From NCBI RefSeq assembly GCF_026914185.1, contig NC_070562.1:5890001-5954000 (forward strand): a DNA stretch of 64,000 nucleotides, in the 5' to 3' direction. The notes under the pieces are model-generated. The model made no database searches. It was not told the DNA's origin and saw nothing but the letters and a program-made list of their open reading frames with translations. The translations under genes were made by a program, and so were the position numbers. Shown here piece after piece: positions 1-12,309 of this stretch (the stretch's first letter is position 1; each line of letters begins with the position of its first letter). The DNA comes from Puccinia triticina (Eukaryota > Basidiomycota > Pucciniomycetes > Pucciniales > Pucciniaceae).

Positions 1-170
1 TGAAATCATTCCATTCCAATTTTTTGTCTTGAAATCTATTTCATTGTTGATTAATGTTTCCAAAATAGTATTATTCTCCCACCCATCTGGATCTTTGAGT
101 AATTCCATGAATTGATGGTTGTTTTTATGAATCAATCTGAGAAATATGTGTAGAGAATTTTTGAAATTAA

Positions 171-198
171 CTAGAGGCCAAGGCAGCTTTGCCGCTGC
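171..198 (-). mobile_element. Helitron-like 3' terminus
   Basis: Read on the minus strand, a GC-rich hairpin (stem GCAGC/GCTGC at 183-187 and 194-198) is followed after eight bases by CTAG and then a T. Helitron 3' ends have this form: a short hairpin, about 10 bases, CTRR, and insertion next to T. The element body would extend to higher coordinates. Very similar ends occur near 29307 and 47505. The matching 5' end was not located. Confidence 0.5.
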
Positions 199-200
199 AG

Positions 201-2140
201 ATCTTATGTTTAGTTCCTTCAGTCCTGTTTTGAATCCCCCCTTCTAGCCAGATTTCACAGCTCACATTCTGGCCCATGCCTACCTGAAATCTCTCACAAA
301 GACTTCCCATTATTTCTTTAGAAAACTCCTTTGGTTTTCCTCCCTGGGGAAAGCCCTCCTCTCCACCCAACTACTTAAACCAAGTTCAATAAAAATAAAT
401 GTCTCCATTTAGCCTCTTGATGTCTTTTAATCCTTTTAGATTAGTCTCTGGGAACTTCCTACTGTCATCAACTCTCAATCTACAAGTAGTTTTCATCCAG
501 CTATGCATGACATGAGGGCTTATCAGGATTAAATTATGTGTTGGTAGCTTATTTTTCCTCAGCTGCTGAGATATGTATATTCCAACTTCACATAAAGTTT
601 TGCTGGTTTGCAGAAAATTCATGCTTTATCCTGACTGCTATCCTCTTAAGTAAGTTGTGCTAAATTAAATAACAGTAGTTCTTAAACTACCAAAAGACTT
701 GTAATTTTTCTTTATGATTCACAGGCTATTGATCTATATTTATTCTATTTCATTTTCTTAAATATTGATATTTGATAGCTATGGATGATGGGCTTGTGCT
801 GCAATTATTCGGAATTGCTGCAAGGTGGGGGGTGATCACGGAGGGAAGGGAGAGAGACGCGGGGGCTGGCTTTGCGGGCCCGACCGGGAGAGGGGCTTGC
901 TCGCCAAGGGGAGCCATTGAGAGATTGGCAAGAGGCCAACGCAACCGAAGATAGACGGAAGCCAAGAGATGGTGATGTATCTCCTTGCGCTGCGGCTTTC
1001 AACGTTCCCCGTCCACGACATCAAACAGCCGGTCGCGTACCAGCGGCAGCAGCAACAGCAGGCGGCGGCTGATGTGGGGGCAATGGGGGACAATGTCAGG
1101 GCGGGTCTCTAAAGTGACACCGCTGTGAATGTAAACCTAGAGATATCTAAGGTTTGAGCTGTTCTCAGCTGTCACAGCTGAAAGCTGGTGCTCGAATTGG
1201 CCGCGCAGGCGCAAGGAGAAAAGCCGCGCCTTCTACAGAAGGGGCTGGTTGAGCGAATACAACCGGAGTCCACGGACTCGTCAAGAAGGGTCCTTTCTAG
1301 GACTTAGAGAGATAAAAGGAAAACGGTTGACTTACCAAGACGAAGCGCGGAAAGTCAAGGGATAAGTTGGAAAAAGAGGAAAGGTGGATCAATGGGCCCC
1401 AATCGTTGTAAGTCGGCGTTGGTAGTCAAATACAACAATATTGGTGGGCTTGGTAACTGATCTGGGGGCTATTACTGGTAGGAACAGTCCCTGATACTTA
1501 TAACCCAGCTATGCTGGGTTAACTTGTGGTTTGATGTGCATTGGCACTCTACAATCTATCCACCTGGGAATCTTATAGAAGATGCCCAGGTATTGCTCAC
1601 TCACTCACTCAAGGTCGGTGAGCCTAATGTCATGCTTCACTCAGGCTGGCCTGCCCACTTGGGGGCAACACCTGAGTGCGCTCTCTAGTCGGAGGGGTTG
1701 CTTGGTTGCAGGCCGCTGTGGTAAGCCAATCCTGATCTACCCAGAAAACCAGCAACCATCAATCACAAGGCTGTCACACCTCAAGACTAAATCCCATACC
1801 TCTGGCCCCCTTGTCAGCAAAGCCCAAGGCCCTCAACATCCCCACTCAATGGTCATACCCTGGATAATAGTGTTCCCTCTTCCCACACTTCCCCTCTCTT
1901 GGATAAACCCTCTCCCTAGTCTCAAACATCTACCCAGATCACATGTTACCCCCTTCTTCTAGTGTTTCATTAGAACCATGTGCTCAAAGATGTATAAGCA
2001 CCCTTGAAACCCTTCACCCTCCAAACCCAACATGGTACACATTATACTAGACATAGCCCCAAACCTCACCTACATGATTACTTCCTGAAACAATTCCTGA
2101 AACACCTAACTCCTCCTATCTTAGATCATAGAATATTCTA
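201..2140. other. Non-coding stretch without a supported gene
   Basis: No open frame here has recognisable family features. A GC-rich patch at about 770-1110 stands out from the AT-rich surroundings, but its frames overlap on both strands and look random. If the Helitron-like end at 171 is real, this stretch lies inside that element. Confidence 0.4.
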
Positions 2141-2145
2141 CCCCT

Positions 2146-2484
2146 GTTATGTCTCACATATCCCCTCCTCCAACTAGGAAGATTACACCATAGCCCCCAG
2201 AAGATGGCATCATCCCCACCCACTATTACACCATCATGTGACTCCTTGACCCACTACTCTGACCACATGGCTGTTTCATCCTATAGAAGTAGAATGTTCT
2301 ATGCTTCCCTCCAGGTTATCCTTGTTTCCTCATGGCTCCTCTTTCTTGTGTATATAAACTGGGTTGTTTTCCTCTTCATTGGTTCATCATCAGATCCTGT
2401 CAAAGTAATTCAGATCACTGGTCCCCTATCATTAGCCTTGCTTATGCCAATAAATCAGATTGGACAAGCTTGTTATCTTTGTAC
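2146..2484 (+). mobile_element. LTR-like fragment with TATA box and poly(A) signal
   Basis: The segment starts TGTTATG and ends TTGTACA. It contains a TATATAAA box (2351-2358) about 95 bases before an AATAAA signal (2449-2454), the spacing expected of a compact LTR carrying promoter and polyadenylation signals. No target-site duplication is visible at these exact ends, so the boundaries are provisional. A hydrophobic frame across it (MASSPPT at 2204) is probably incidental. Confidence 0.3.
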
Positions 2485-2702
2485 AAAATATTAGATTAGT
2501 AGAAAAGTAACCCTCAAGACATACCTCAAGAATCCTCTATAGCCACACCTTTCCATAAGAGTCCACACTCTTATATCTTTTTCTTGTTCCCAGAGAGGCA
2601 GCCCATTAAAGCACAATTCCCTCTCCAGCTCTATTCATCCCAAGAGTAGTTCCACACCGCTCTCACTCGCAGCGGCCCGTAATTTGTCTCCGTCTGCGCT
2701 GT

Positions 2703-3130
2703 CTTGACTAGCAGACTGCTGACAGACAACGAGCCGGGCGCGGACGGGGCGCCGCAGAGGTTGACAACCATGACCGCCAAGCAATGACTCCCTCCGGCCG
2801 CCTTGCTGACCTTGCTCGGCCCTATCGTCCTCCTCCGCGCCGCCGAAGGCCTCTTCTCTACCGGTCTATTTCTTATCCAACCCTCTTCCCCCCCGGCAAT
2901 CGCCTATCCGAGTTCCCGCTTATCCTCCTTCCCGATACTCTCATCGTTGGAAATATCATGGATCAGCTTCGCGACGACAAGCAGGGGAGGCCTAGAAAGT
3001 TGCCTGGGAGCCGGAGTCCTGGGAGAACGTCGATGACAACGCTAAGCTGGCATAAGTCTTGCTGGCCGACCTTGAGCTTTTTGGATTTGATAGCGGACCG
3101 GCCTGGCTTGTCAATGGCTGCGGGCATGCT
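2703..3130 (+). pseudogene. GC-rich fragment of a possible membrane-protein gene
   Basis: This patch is much richer in GC than its neighbours. One frame reads a hydrophobic, membrane-like stretch (AALLTLLGPIVLLRAAEG). A second frame takes over just after a run of C at about 2890 (NRLSEFPLILLPDTLIV), as expected of a coding fragment carrying a frameshift. There is no convincing start or stop and no assigned family. It lies inside the putative Helitron ending at 171, so it may be a captured gene fragment. Confidence 0.3.
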
Positions 3131-3925
3131 TTTGACAGGTTGCTGTAGCAACTTGATATATAAAAGACTACCATGGGAAAAAAATGAACAGTGTGATTCA
3201 GATTTATTAAAGCTGGGGAAATACAAACCATGACACTGGGCAGAGTTGACTGGGCACGACCAGGAAGCTGGACTTTTCTGAAGCGTGGGCAGAGATTTGA
3301 GAGGCAAAAATCTTCCTGGTGGTGGGGGTGGTTAGGTGGGTAGTCTAGTTGGTGTTGGGGGCGTCTCGTAGGCAATGGTGAAGGCAAGGGGGCATGGCGG
3401 GGAATTTTATGGGTCTGATACTCGGGCAAAGAGCTGTGGCGTGGTGCAGTTGGTGGGGCGGTGGTTGTTGGGCGGCGGGCGGTGTTGTGTATGATGAGAT
3501 AATGAGAGTGGGGGTTTGGTGAACGTTGGGTATAAAAGGGGGGGGGGGGAGGGATTTAGCTTCAGGCAACCTGCCGGGCTATATTTCCAGTCAGGTGGTC
3601 ACCTCACCCCCGTCCGCTGTTGCAATTGCGCAGTCCGGCGGGAAATATTCAGGGACCCCCTGTGCTTTTGGGCTGGGGGTCCTCTTCCCAACGCTTTTTA
3701 ACCCTGCTAGACAGGGATGGGCGTTGGGCCACGATGCGCCAGCTTGCTGCGCTGGGTGGCAGGGAGCGGGATTTGTTTGTGTCCATTTTTTTTTGTATTT
3801 ATTATTTGTGTTGTCCCCTCACGCCCTGGTGTCCCATGTTTTGTAGGAGGCAAAACCTTTGATTTTTTTTTTTGTATTTTGCCAAGTCGTAGGGGGAACC
3901 CTTGAATTTTTTTTCTACAAACCTG
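3131..3925. other. Non-coding stretch with homopolymer runs
   Basis: Contains a run of about ten G (3538-3550) and several T runs (3787-3912). Frames on both strands are low in complexity and show no family features. No gene is supported. Confidence 0.4.
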
Positions 3926-3930
3926 AGACT

Positions 3931-4224
3931 TTAATATACTTGGATGACATTTGGCATGGAAATTGGAGTTAGATAGTTTATTAAAGTGATTTGAAGTTCT
4001 TGAAATTCACTTTCATCCATTGTATACTCATTTTTATTGATTAATCCTAGAACTGGGAGGCTGAATTTGGGAGCATACACCTCATCTGCAAGCAAATTAA
4101 TCAAGTTAAGGTTTGAAGAAAGGATTTCTGCTTGTGAGATAGAATTTGGTGAGAATCCTCTGAGAATTGAGGTGTTGATGAAGACCAGAAACTTTACCAA
4201 AAGTTTTGAACGGGTAAAAAACAT
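3931..4224 (-). CDS. Small protein with possible signal peptide
   Basis: A 97-codon frame begins MFFTRSKLLVKFLVFI, a basic start followed by a hydrophobic core, as in a signal peptide. The rest is leucine-, serine- and asparagine-rich, with no cysteine pattern and no recognised domain. It ends just beside a motif also seen at the end of the secreted-protein locus at 31.9 kb (AAGTATATTAAA on the minus strand). It could be a fragment of a related secreted-protein gene or a chance frame. Confidence 0.25.
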   Translation of the reverse strand: MFFTRSKLLVKFLVFINTSILRGFSPNSISQAEILSSNLNLINLLADEVYAPKFSLPVLGLINKNEYTMDESEFQELQITLINYLTPISMPNVIQVY

Positions 4225-4420
4225 TTTCTTGCCAATGAATTAATTTTTTGATTCATCAATAGGTTGCACAAAGTCTCCAAACCTTATGGCTGCAAGGGCT
4301 CCAAATCTTTCCTTCTTTGTTCTTTTATTGATTTTTGTAGCCAGTGAGAGTTTATCATACCTTGTTGAAATAATCTCAAAGTAACTGGAAAAATTGGGGT
4401 CACCCAGGCATTTATACAAT

Positions 4421-4467
4421 GAATCACCACAGATGTTTGCTCAGCACTTGCGTGCAAGTGCCTTCAC
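4421..4467 (+). repeat. Dispersed motif shared with 31983-32030
   Basis: The segment containing GATGTTTGCTCAGCACTTG closely matches the reverse complement of 31983-32030 (GACGTTTGCTCAGCACCTG), followed in both by CAAGTGCCTTC. About 38 of 46 positions agree by eye. It is probably part of a dispersed repeat or a shared exon. Confidence 0.45.
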
Positions 4468-4931
4468 CCCTCTCTTTAGGAACCCTTTAAGAATACTTTA
4501 AGGACTTGGCTCCAAGTTATGGGTAATTTTGTATTGAATTGATGCTCAAGTGTGTCTGAATTTTTGCTGAATTGATACCGAATCTTTCTGAAGTTATGTT
4601 GGAAATGTCTTGATATCAACTTGAAACCCAACCCAACTTGACTATTTGCCCTATTTGAAATTTCCCACAACCCATGTCCAACTGCATTGCAAAGCAATGT
4701 CAACTTCTTGGCAGAAACCAGGGTCTTTTTCAATGTAAGAATACATTACAATTAATCATGTGGTTCTCATACTTGCCACATGCCTGAGACTATGCTGCAA
4801 TGAATTCAAACTAAATCACATCAATTGAAGAGAAAGATTGGTGTTATAAATGTACATCAACTCAATGGAGATTTCTGCTGCATTTGCTGATTGAGAACAG
4901 TCACCTTTCCGTCTGGTGAAGTGCATGAAAA

Positions 4932-6429
4932 TCATGTTGATTTTCTTGCCATCACTTGCGTCTCCCTTGAGATTCCTTCCCGGCACAGCTGAATTCTTTG
5001 TAAACAGCCTCTTGTTTTCAGATAAAAAGATAAAATTGATACTCTTAGGAGGATGTCCGCTTTCCACATGCTGAGATGATGTAGCCTGTAATGTTGGAAA
5101 TATGTTTTCATAAAACTGGGATTCAAACAGAAGATTGAGACAAGACTCAGAAGTCTTAGATCAGTTTTAAAGATGTCTGAAACAAACTGAGCCAGAGCTT
5201 CAAAATTGTATTCACCAGGTTGTTCTTCAGGTTGTGAGTTGTTAGGTTTATACTTCAACAGCAATAGCGGAGAGAGAGGTAATGTAATTCCCAAAATCAG
5301 AGTTGAGTCATGAAAGCTGGGTTCTTTTCTGGTATTTTCTGCTATTGCCAAACACGTGGGTATTGACAAAGTGGATTGTATACTATATGCTATGTTTGGG
5401 TAATACTCATGGAAGTGCTGGATATTTGAGAGAGTGGTTGTGGGTGATAATATGTTGCTGCTCTTGACCAACTTACCAAGTAACTTGATATGTTGGTGCG
5501 GAGAGGTCTCTGGCTAGATCAAACATATTTCTCTTGGCAATTGCTCATCCACCAGTGGCTTCTCCTTCTGCTGTTTTTGGTTCAGTGAAGAGTATTCCAC
5601 CCAAGTCAGAAGTCAGACCAATTGAGCAAACAACTGTCTGAAACACAATGTACAATCCATTTGGGGCTGACTACTTATTAGGCACGAAAATCTTCACATT
5701 TCTTTGGTGTCAGTAATGATGCAACAATGTGCTAGAGGTGGGATCAAATGATCAGTCCTTAACCTGTGTTGAGGCAATCAGCTAGTCTTTTCAACTCACC
5801 GGACGGACTGACTTGTGATCAAGATATGCCACATATGTCCCACTGTGCAAGATAATTAAACTACAGATCTTGGAGAGCAGTGGATTTGTATGATTGTTGA
5901 CCCAAAAGGGTTGAAAGAGGTAACAGGTAAGGTTGGAACCATTTGGGTTGATAATATTGAACATATGACTCACATGAATCACAAGCCCACAGAATATCTG
6001 TGGGCGGGTTGAATTGCCTAGTTTGCACTCTCTGAGGGCTGATTCTTGAAGCTTGATTTTTGTTTGCTTGTTGGTCATGATATTGCAATTTTGCCAAACT
6101 TGAGAGGTTCATAAGCTTCATCTCGAGTATTTTAACTCTTTATCATCCTGATCATCCTGGGTAGTAGCTGGAGTATCCCGTCCAGCCCTCCTTTTCTTGA
6201 GCTGATCTGTAGATGACAACTGATGAGGCAAGGGGAGGCCCAGTAGCGGTATTGTTGCAAGAGGTAAGTCAAACTCATCGTTGGAGATGATGATATTGCC
6301 GTTGTTGGTCTGGTGGATGATGGCCTTGGCTAAGTTTACCATGGTGAATTGGACTGTTTCATAAGGCTCAAGCCCAGGGCGGGCACAAATTGTGCCACCA
6401 GTTTTTGAATTTTCCTTTTTTTTGGACAT
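4932..6429 (-). pseudogene. Possible multi-exon gene of unknown function, fragmented
   Basis: Three minus-strand coding-like blocks lie in order. Block one (6429 to about 6118) begins MSKKKENSKTGG and ends in a KKRR cluster plus an acidic tail. Block two (about 6078-5791) contains ECKLGNSTRPQIFCG. Block three (5471-4932) contains EEQPGEYNFEALAQFVSDI. Their composition looks protein-like and splice-like signals exist between them, but I could not build one uninterrupted model. No family is recognised. It may be a decayed transposon gene, since its neighbours are. Confidence 0.25.
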
Positions 6430-7081
6430 AGAACTTATCAAAAATATGTACACAGCAACTCGGCATCAGGCGGGTTTTTTTGGGTCAGTCATGTTTGATC
6501 AATCTTTGGAACTGCACATTTTACGTCGCCTGTGAGTGCTAACAAAGCTCCGCCATGGCTGCAGAGTCCAGAGGTGCTTGTGATCTGTGACAGGCTTGGG
6601 GGTTTCACATGCTGACACAATCACAATATTCGCAAAACAAACCGCTGGTTTTGCTTCGAAGTGCAAACTCAAGCGGCCCAGCTCTTCTCCCCTCCGCTCT
6701 GGGCTCAGTTGCAGGATATCCGGATCGATCCACTCGCTCCTAGGCTCCCAAAACGATGGCCTACCCTATTAGAGGTGGCTCAATAAACCAAGGTCAGCTC
6801 TTTAATTATCAATGATAACAGTCCTCAGGGTTTCCATCCTGATCAACTATCCATCTCTGACCATGTTTTGATCTGTGATATCCCTCCAGGTGGGATGAGC
6901 AGGACAGATATCGCTTGGCAGGTCGTCCGGGTCATTCTGCTGCAATTTTTCAGTCTAGATCAGCAAGTGAGTATCAATTCTTTTGTTTGGCTTCTTTCCG
7001 ATCAATTGATCGATTCAAATATCATCAAATCACTCGTCCTCATTTCGCTGATGCCTAAAATTAACTCTTTGCACTGGTTGC

Positions 7082-10013
7082 ATGCTTGATAATCAAGCAA
7101 ACCAGCTTAACAGAAACGGTATCGGCGATCAACCCTCTCTTGCAACGTCGAATCAAAACGATCCTCGTCGATTAGTCGGCCCGGTCAAGCCTCAAAGCAC
7201 AGGCTTATTTGCGAGCATGAATTGCAACATTGTGAGTTCCCTGGATCATTTACTGGTGCTTCCACCTTGCCCACCAAATTTCCTAGATAAAACGAGCAAT
7301 AATCCAAAAACAGAATGTACATACATAGTGAACTGACCAACAGCCTCCCTCCAGTTTGAAGATAGACCCCTGCAGTATGGGATGAACCTCAACAACGATC
7401 CAGCTCGAACAATCTCAATTTCAAATCCGAATCGACACACAGGCCAACAAGCTAATCATGTTGAGCATTTTCAGCGACAGCCCAGCAATCGATTTGCTTT
7501 CCAATCAAACAATCACTCGCCCGCGGCAGCAGTGCTGTATGCTCACCTTCAACCTCAAGCCAACAGTATGTAACTCCCCTTGTGCTCATCTAAGCATGCC
7601 CTTCTCCCCCTCTTGGGGAGAGGGGGTCCTTTCACGAACTAATCTTGGTACCAATTGTTTCTTTCAACATCCTCAAGACATTAGGGGGGTTCACGTTAGG
7701 CTGATTTTGAAATCAGTCAAAAAACCTTGTTAAAAATTGATGGCTGCTCATGCAGGTCTATGCAAGGATATTCTAGAAAATAAATAGAGTTCTCAGCAAG
7801 ACCTCCCCTGTAAAGGCCTTGCTGAAGGGAATGCTTATGCAGTATTTTTTTTAAGTTTATGCAGGAAGGGTGCATGAGATTTGAAACCATCCGTGACCAG
7901 CAGCCAAAATCAGGCTAACGTGAACCCCCCTATTGGTCACCCTGTTCCCCTCCCAACCAACCGCTGGCCACCAGCCGTGCTGTTGGATATGGAACCGATC
8001 AATCAAAAGCACTCAGGCTTTATTCTAGCAAACAATCAACAACGACAGCCTCCTTTTCATGACCCCATCTCGGGGGGGGGGGCAAACATTGCTCCATCGC
8101 ACTGGCCTGTTGGGCAGAGCTCTGTTGCTAGGCCTCTGCATCCCCTTCCAAATTGACCGTTGGCAGCTATGTCGAATGCAATGCGCCGGTTTCAATCAGC
8201 GAACTCTTTGCATCCACAAAATCGATTGAGCAGCCAATCAATAAGTGGAATCCCCCACAAGTAAGCCTTCCTGAGATTTCAAGGCCATCAATGAGGTCCA
8301 GGTACTTGGTTTTTTGCTTACAGTTCTTTGTTTTTCAGCAACAGATCATCCAACGTTTGTGGTCAACCATCAGCTCCACCCGGCCGCAAGCAGCCCTACA
8401 CGCATTCAACCCCGCTGCATTTACCAAATAGTTCTCTAGACCTATCACTTCCTGGTACTATACCGTCTGGATGTGGTGCGCATCACCCGCAGAATCCAGC
8501 TCACAAGCAAACAATTGACACAGAAAACGCTGACGATCTTCAGGATGCTGGTCAAAAGTACGAACTGAATATTAATTTCCTGCTTTTTATATTGTCTCTA
8601 TCCCTTCATTCTATTATTCCCTCTTGCTCTGGTTTTCCATTGGTTCAGGGGGCAAGCATACTTTGCACCCGGCCATCCCCCCCTTCTTTTCTTTTTTTAT
8701 CAATCAATTGTTTGATTAGTAGCATGTGTGCTGGGGGCAAGCATAATTTGCACCCGCACTTGTCTACAACCCCTTAAAATTCCACCAATCACTCTGTTTT
8801 CGGCTTTTGATCAATCAGCAACTGACACCGGTCCATTGATCTTTTGAATAGGATTAGGAAGCGAATTCGTCCAAATAGAGCTGCCGCCCGATGGGCCAGA
8901 TACCAAGCTAAAGCAAAGATCTCTTTTGTTCTTCCTACTGAAGATGATGAAAGCCCCAAGGAAATAGAAAATTTAAATCATACAATCACGGCCTCCTTGG
9001 GTTCCAAACCCACATTCTACTACTTTGTTCCCCCCAAACGTCAGCACGATCCAAACCCCAGTGAACTTCTGACGTCACAAGCAACCTTGAAAGCCTCCTA
9101 TTACGGCCTCTCCTTTGGAACTTGCGTCATTGCTCCACAAAATGGCCTAGGTTTCTGCAAGTTTCAAACCATTCCATTCTCCTCAATGTCACCCAAGGAA
9201 CTTCAAAGCTGGGAAAAGCTCGTATGCTTTTTCCTTGATCAAATAAACTTTGTGGGTCCGGTGAAGAATAATGGGCCTCTTATGGGTGGTTGGATGTGGG
9301 CATGTGGATAGAGGAAGGGCATGAAACAGGAAGGATTTGGACGCTATTTCTCTGTTGGTCGACTTGCTGCGATGATCAGGAAATGTAGATACAACGATCA
9401 AGACAAGGCTGTGGCGTATCAAGAGGCCAACGAATGGATTGCGACACATCTTCAAGAACTTGCTCCCCGTGCATTCAAGGAGTATTGAGACAAATTGATC
9501 AACGGCAACCTCCCTTCAATGGCGCATATGGAGTACCCAACACCTTACAACATGTTCGACTTTGCATCTTTTTTCACTTTTACCATGTACAATTTCTTCA
9601 ACGGTCCACACACAGACACCGACGTCAACACCTGGACTCTAGTTTGCTGGATTCTGATCTTCAACCCCAGCAAATCAAATCCGGATGATCCAATTTTGGC
9701 TGACGACGGTTTCGACATGATTGGTGGTCAATTCACTTTCCGTGACTTTCAGGTCTATATTGACCTGAATAAGGTGGTTGGTTTCACTATGTGTGTCTTC
9801 AGGTCAGGCACTGATACACACCAGACTTTGGATGGTTGCTCTCCTTCTGATATGTATACCAGGATTGGTTTCTCCTGCCAGATGTCTGAAAAGATGTCAA
9901 ATGCAGTGGTGGCTTACATTCAATCCAATACAAAGATAGCTGGACAGAAGCAGCAGATCCAAGATGCGCAAAATCACATTGCCAAACAGAATGCAAAAAA
10001 ATCTCAAAAATAA
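7082..10013 (+). pseudogene. Tet-like 2OG-Fe(II) oxygenase pseudogene
   Basis: Likely five exons: about 7082-7231, 7355-7565, 7901-8260, 8339-8557 and 8852-10013. The first four encode a Pro/Gln/Asn-rich disordered N-terminus. The last carries a basic segment (RKRIRPNRAAARWAR) and a double-stranded beta-helix dioxygenase domain. Candidate iron ligands are H and D of HTDTD (9609-9623) and the H of SGTDTHQT (9819-9821), with R at 9861 as a candidate 2-oxoglutarate contact. Tet/JBP-like fungal proteins oxidise 5-methylcytosine, and many copies travel with DNA transposons. The frame is broken by TGA at 8154-8156, TAG at 9309-9311 and TGA at 9486-9488, but is otherwise open for about 390 codons in the last exon. 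The join between exons two and three is one base off my model. Confidence 0.65.
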
Positions 10014-10788
10014 ACTACATGTCTTGTTTCTTCCATCTTTTTCGTGCTTTCCATCTCTCTCTTGGCCGGAATCCCCAGTGTGCTATTGATATTTTGTTTG
10101 AACATTCTGATTCTTTATAGTTTTAATTGCACTGAAAACAAATTGCCTGTCAGCTTCATTTTTTCGTGAAATAAATATCAAGGGTTTCACATCAAACGTT
10201 CCAATCCTCAACCTCACATTAATATAGGTACCACTTGGCTAGACTACATTCTGATAAATGTTTGCTTGCCGCCAAGGTCACTGCAAATAAATAAGTGCTG
10301 TTTGGAAAGGCCATTTGTAAGTTGACCATGGATACTCCTGGGAACAAGCTGCGTGAATTCTCATATAATTCATTGAAATATGTCTTGGATGTGAGAAGAG
10401 TTTGTTGAAAGGCTGAATAGAATAGGTAAGCAGACAAGCTTCCAGGATTGTTTTGATTGTTTTGTGGTGATTTGAGTTGTAAGGGGTGGTTATCAGGACC
10501 AAGTTTGAAAATCTTGATAGCTTGCCTAGATACATAGAATGGGTTTAATGGGACACAAAAGCATAAGATTGTAGATCATAAGCACTGGTGGCGAAAAAAA
10601 TTACACCTTGAGGAGATTGGAGATGGTGAGAAGATGGAAGCATCTTCTCACCTTGGGTGTTCATGTTATTTCCGCAGAAACAGGATAGATGTGAGTGAGA
10701 CACAGCATTGGATTGTGGGAAAGGGAAGGTGTGTACGCATTTGCCCTGATGTGGAAATCTATTCGGTCCAGGGGAGTGGAATTGGTTG

Positions 10789-10824
10789 TGTCACACAAAC
10801 GTATGGCCGTACGTTTGTGTGACA
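10789..10824. repeat. Palindrome copy 1 (18-bp arms)
   Basis: Inverted arms of 18 bp meet at 10806/10807 with no spacer. The right arm is the reverse complement of TGTCACACAAACGTACGG. The left arm differs by one base (T at 10804). It lies between the Tet-like pseudogene and the OB-fold-like gene. Two further copies are at 16825 and 24746. Confidence 0.9.
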
Positions 10825-11362
10825 AAATGGGTGCACCACTCTGCTTGCAGGGAAGATATTTTCTTCTGCTTCAGCCAAATACATGCATGAACCAAAGAGA
10901 TCATCCTGGTGGTTGATCCAACAAAGGCCATAGTTGGCCAAGTTTGGTCAATTACCCCCTTGTCCTGCAAACTACAAAATCAACACTCATCCCCGCATCA
11001 TACAAATGCATGTGGCATGTGATAGGACAAGTAACTTTATTGGTGTTTGGTTCATATTTGTGCCCAAGCTGTTACATAGGTAGCTGAAAGGGATGATGCA
11101 GAACTCAATTGTGATAATTTACATAATAGAATTCCTTTGTTCTTGCCTGGGTGTGGGGGTGGATTGCCTTTCATAAGATAATGATGAAGGGGATTGGTGG
11201 TGAAATAGCTTCTTGACAGAATTTTGTGCACGAAGAGAGTGGTTCAGAAAAATTATAAGAGATGGGAGCTTTGCCCACAAATCATTCCCGCCATGCTATC
11301 ATCCTTCAACTCGTAAATCCACCAATTCACAATCAAAAGTAGTATTCGGATATCCACTCACA

Positions 11363-12305
11363 ATGCTTGATTTTGTTGGTAATATCCACATGTCTTTGAC
11401 CCAACTCTGCTCAATCACCATTGTTGGTAAGGAGATACACATGGTCAACTGTGTTGCCAGTCCCAACGTAGTTAAATATATATCAGATTCTGAGACAGCT
11501 CAATTCCAAATAGTACTCAAGACATACAGCTCCATATTCCCACCTCTCCTGCTTGATAGAGATACCCAAGTTTTCATCTCCGGACACGTTGCAGCCTCAT
11601 CTGCAACTTCTCATCCAAGAATTGATGTGCCACCTGGTTCCTGGATTGCACATAAGGGGGATCTTGAGGTGTTGGTTGGAAGCCAAGTCCAGAAAGCCCT
11701 TGTTTCCGGAAGCGTTTATTTATCAAAGGTCTTTTGGAACCGCGGGAACCAGTGGAACAGCTATGTCAGAGTTTTGGACTCCTCCCTTGGAAAGGTATGT
11801 CCTGTATAAAGATTGATGATGCCTTTTGTGATGATTGACTTAGGATTGTTCTTTTTTTTGGGGGGGGGAATACCTATTCCTTTCCTTGAATTTCATTAGA
11901 AGCTGAATGTTCAACTATCTGCCCAAAATGCAACCACATTGCGAGGAATTCAGAAGCTGGAGCGTGGTGACTGGATACAAGTTCAGGGGTGCAGTGCGCA
12001 AGGGCTTGCCCAAGAAGATGGGGTGTTCAAGGTGAAGGTCAGTTTGTTATACACAAAAAACTATCCTTTTATATACGAAAAAGCCAGAGCTAACTGGGTG
12101 AAAAATGGTTTCTGGGAAAGATTGATGTCTTTGTAGTTTTGGGGTGCTCCGAGTCAACTCCCTATGTTCTCAGAAAGGATCCAAAGAAGAGGTTCAACTT
12201 GAAAGTGGACGATTGGAAGCCGGAGAAGAAGGAAAAGAAAAGAGGAGGAAAGAAGCTACCACCCAGGCGTTTTTTCAGACCAGCAAGATTTTCGACAAAA
12301 AATGA
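11363..12305 (+). CDS. OB-fold-like protein gene (locus A)
   Basis: Three exons are inferred: 11363-11794, 11900-12037 and 12174-12305. The introns start GTATGT and GTCAGT and end TTAG and CTCAG, and the frame stays open across the joins. The product alternates beta-like strands and contains RDTQVFISGHV and LERGDWIQVQG, strand-turn patterns typical of OB folds, plus a lysine/arginine-rich tail. This suggests, but does not prove, single-strand nucleic-acid binding. A similar segment (VGRKVLISGYIAG) occurs in the pseudogene at 42.1 kb. The start chosen is the first ATG (MLDFVGN) in the open frame; an earlier exon is possible. It is the only one of the three related loci here without an obvious break. 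Confidence 0.4.
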
Positions 12306-12309
12306 AATC

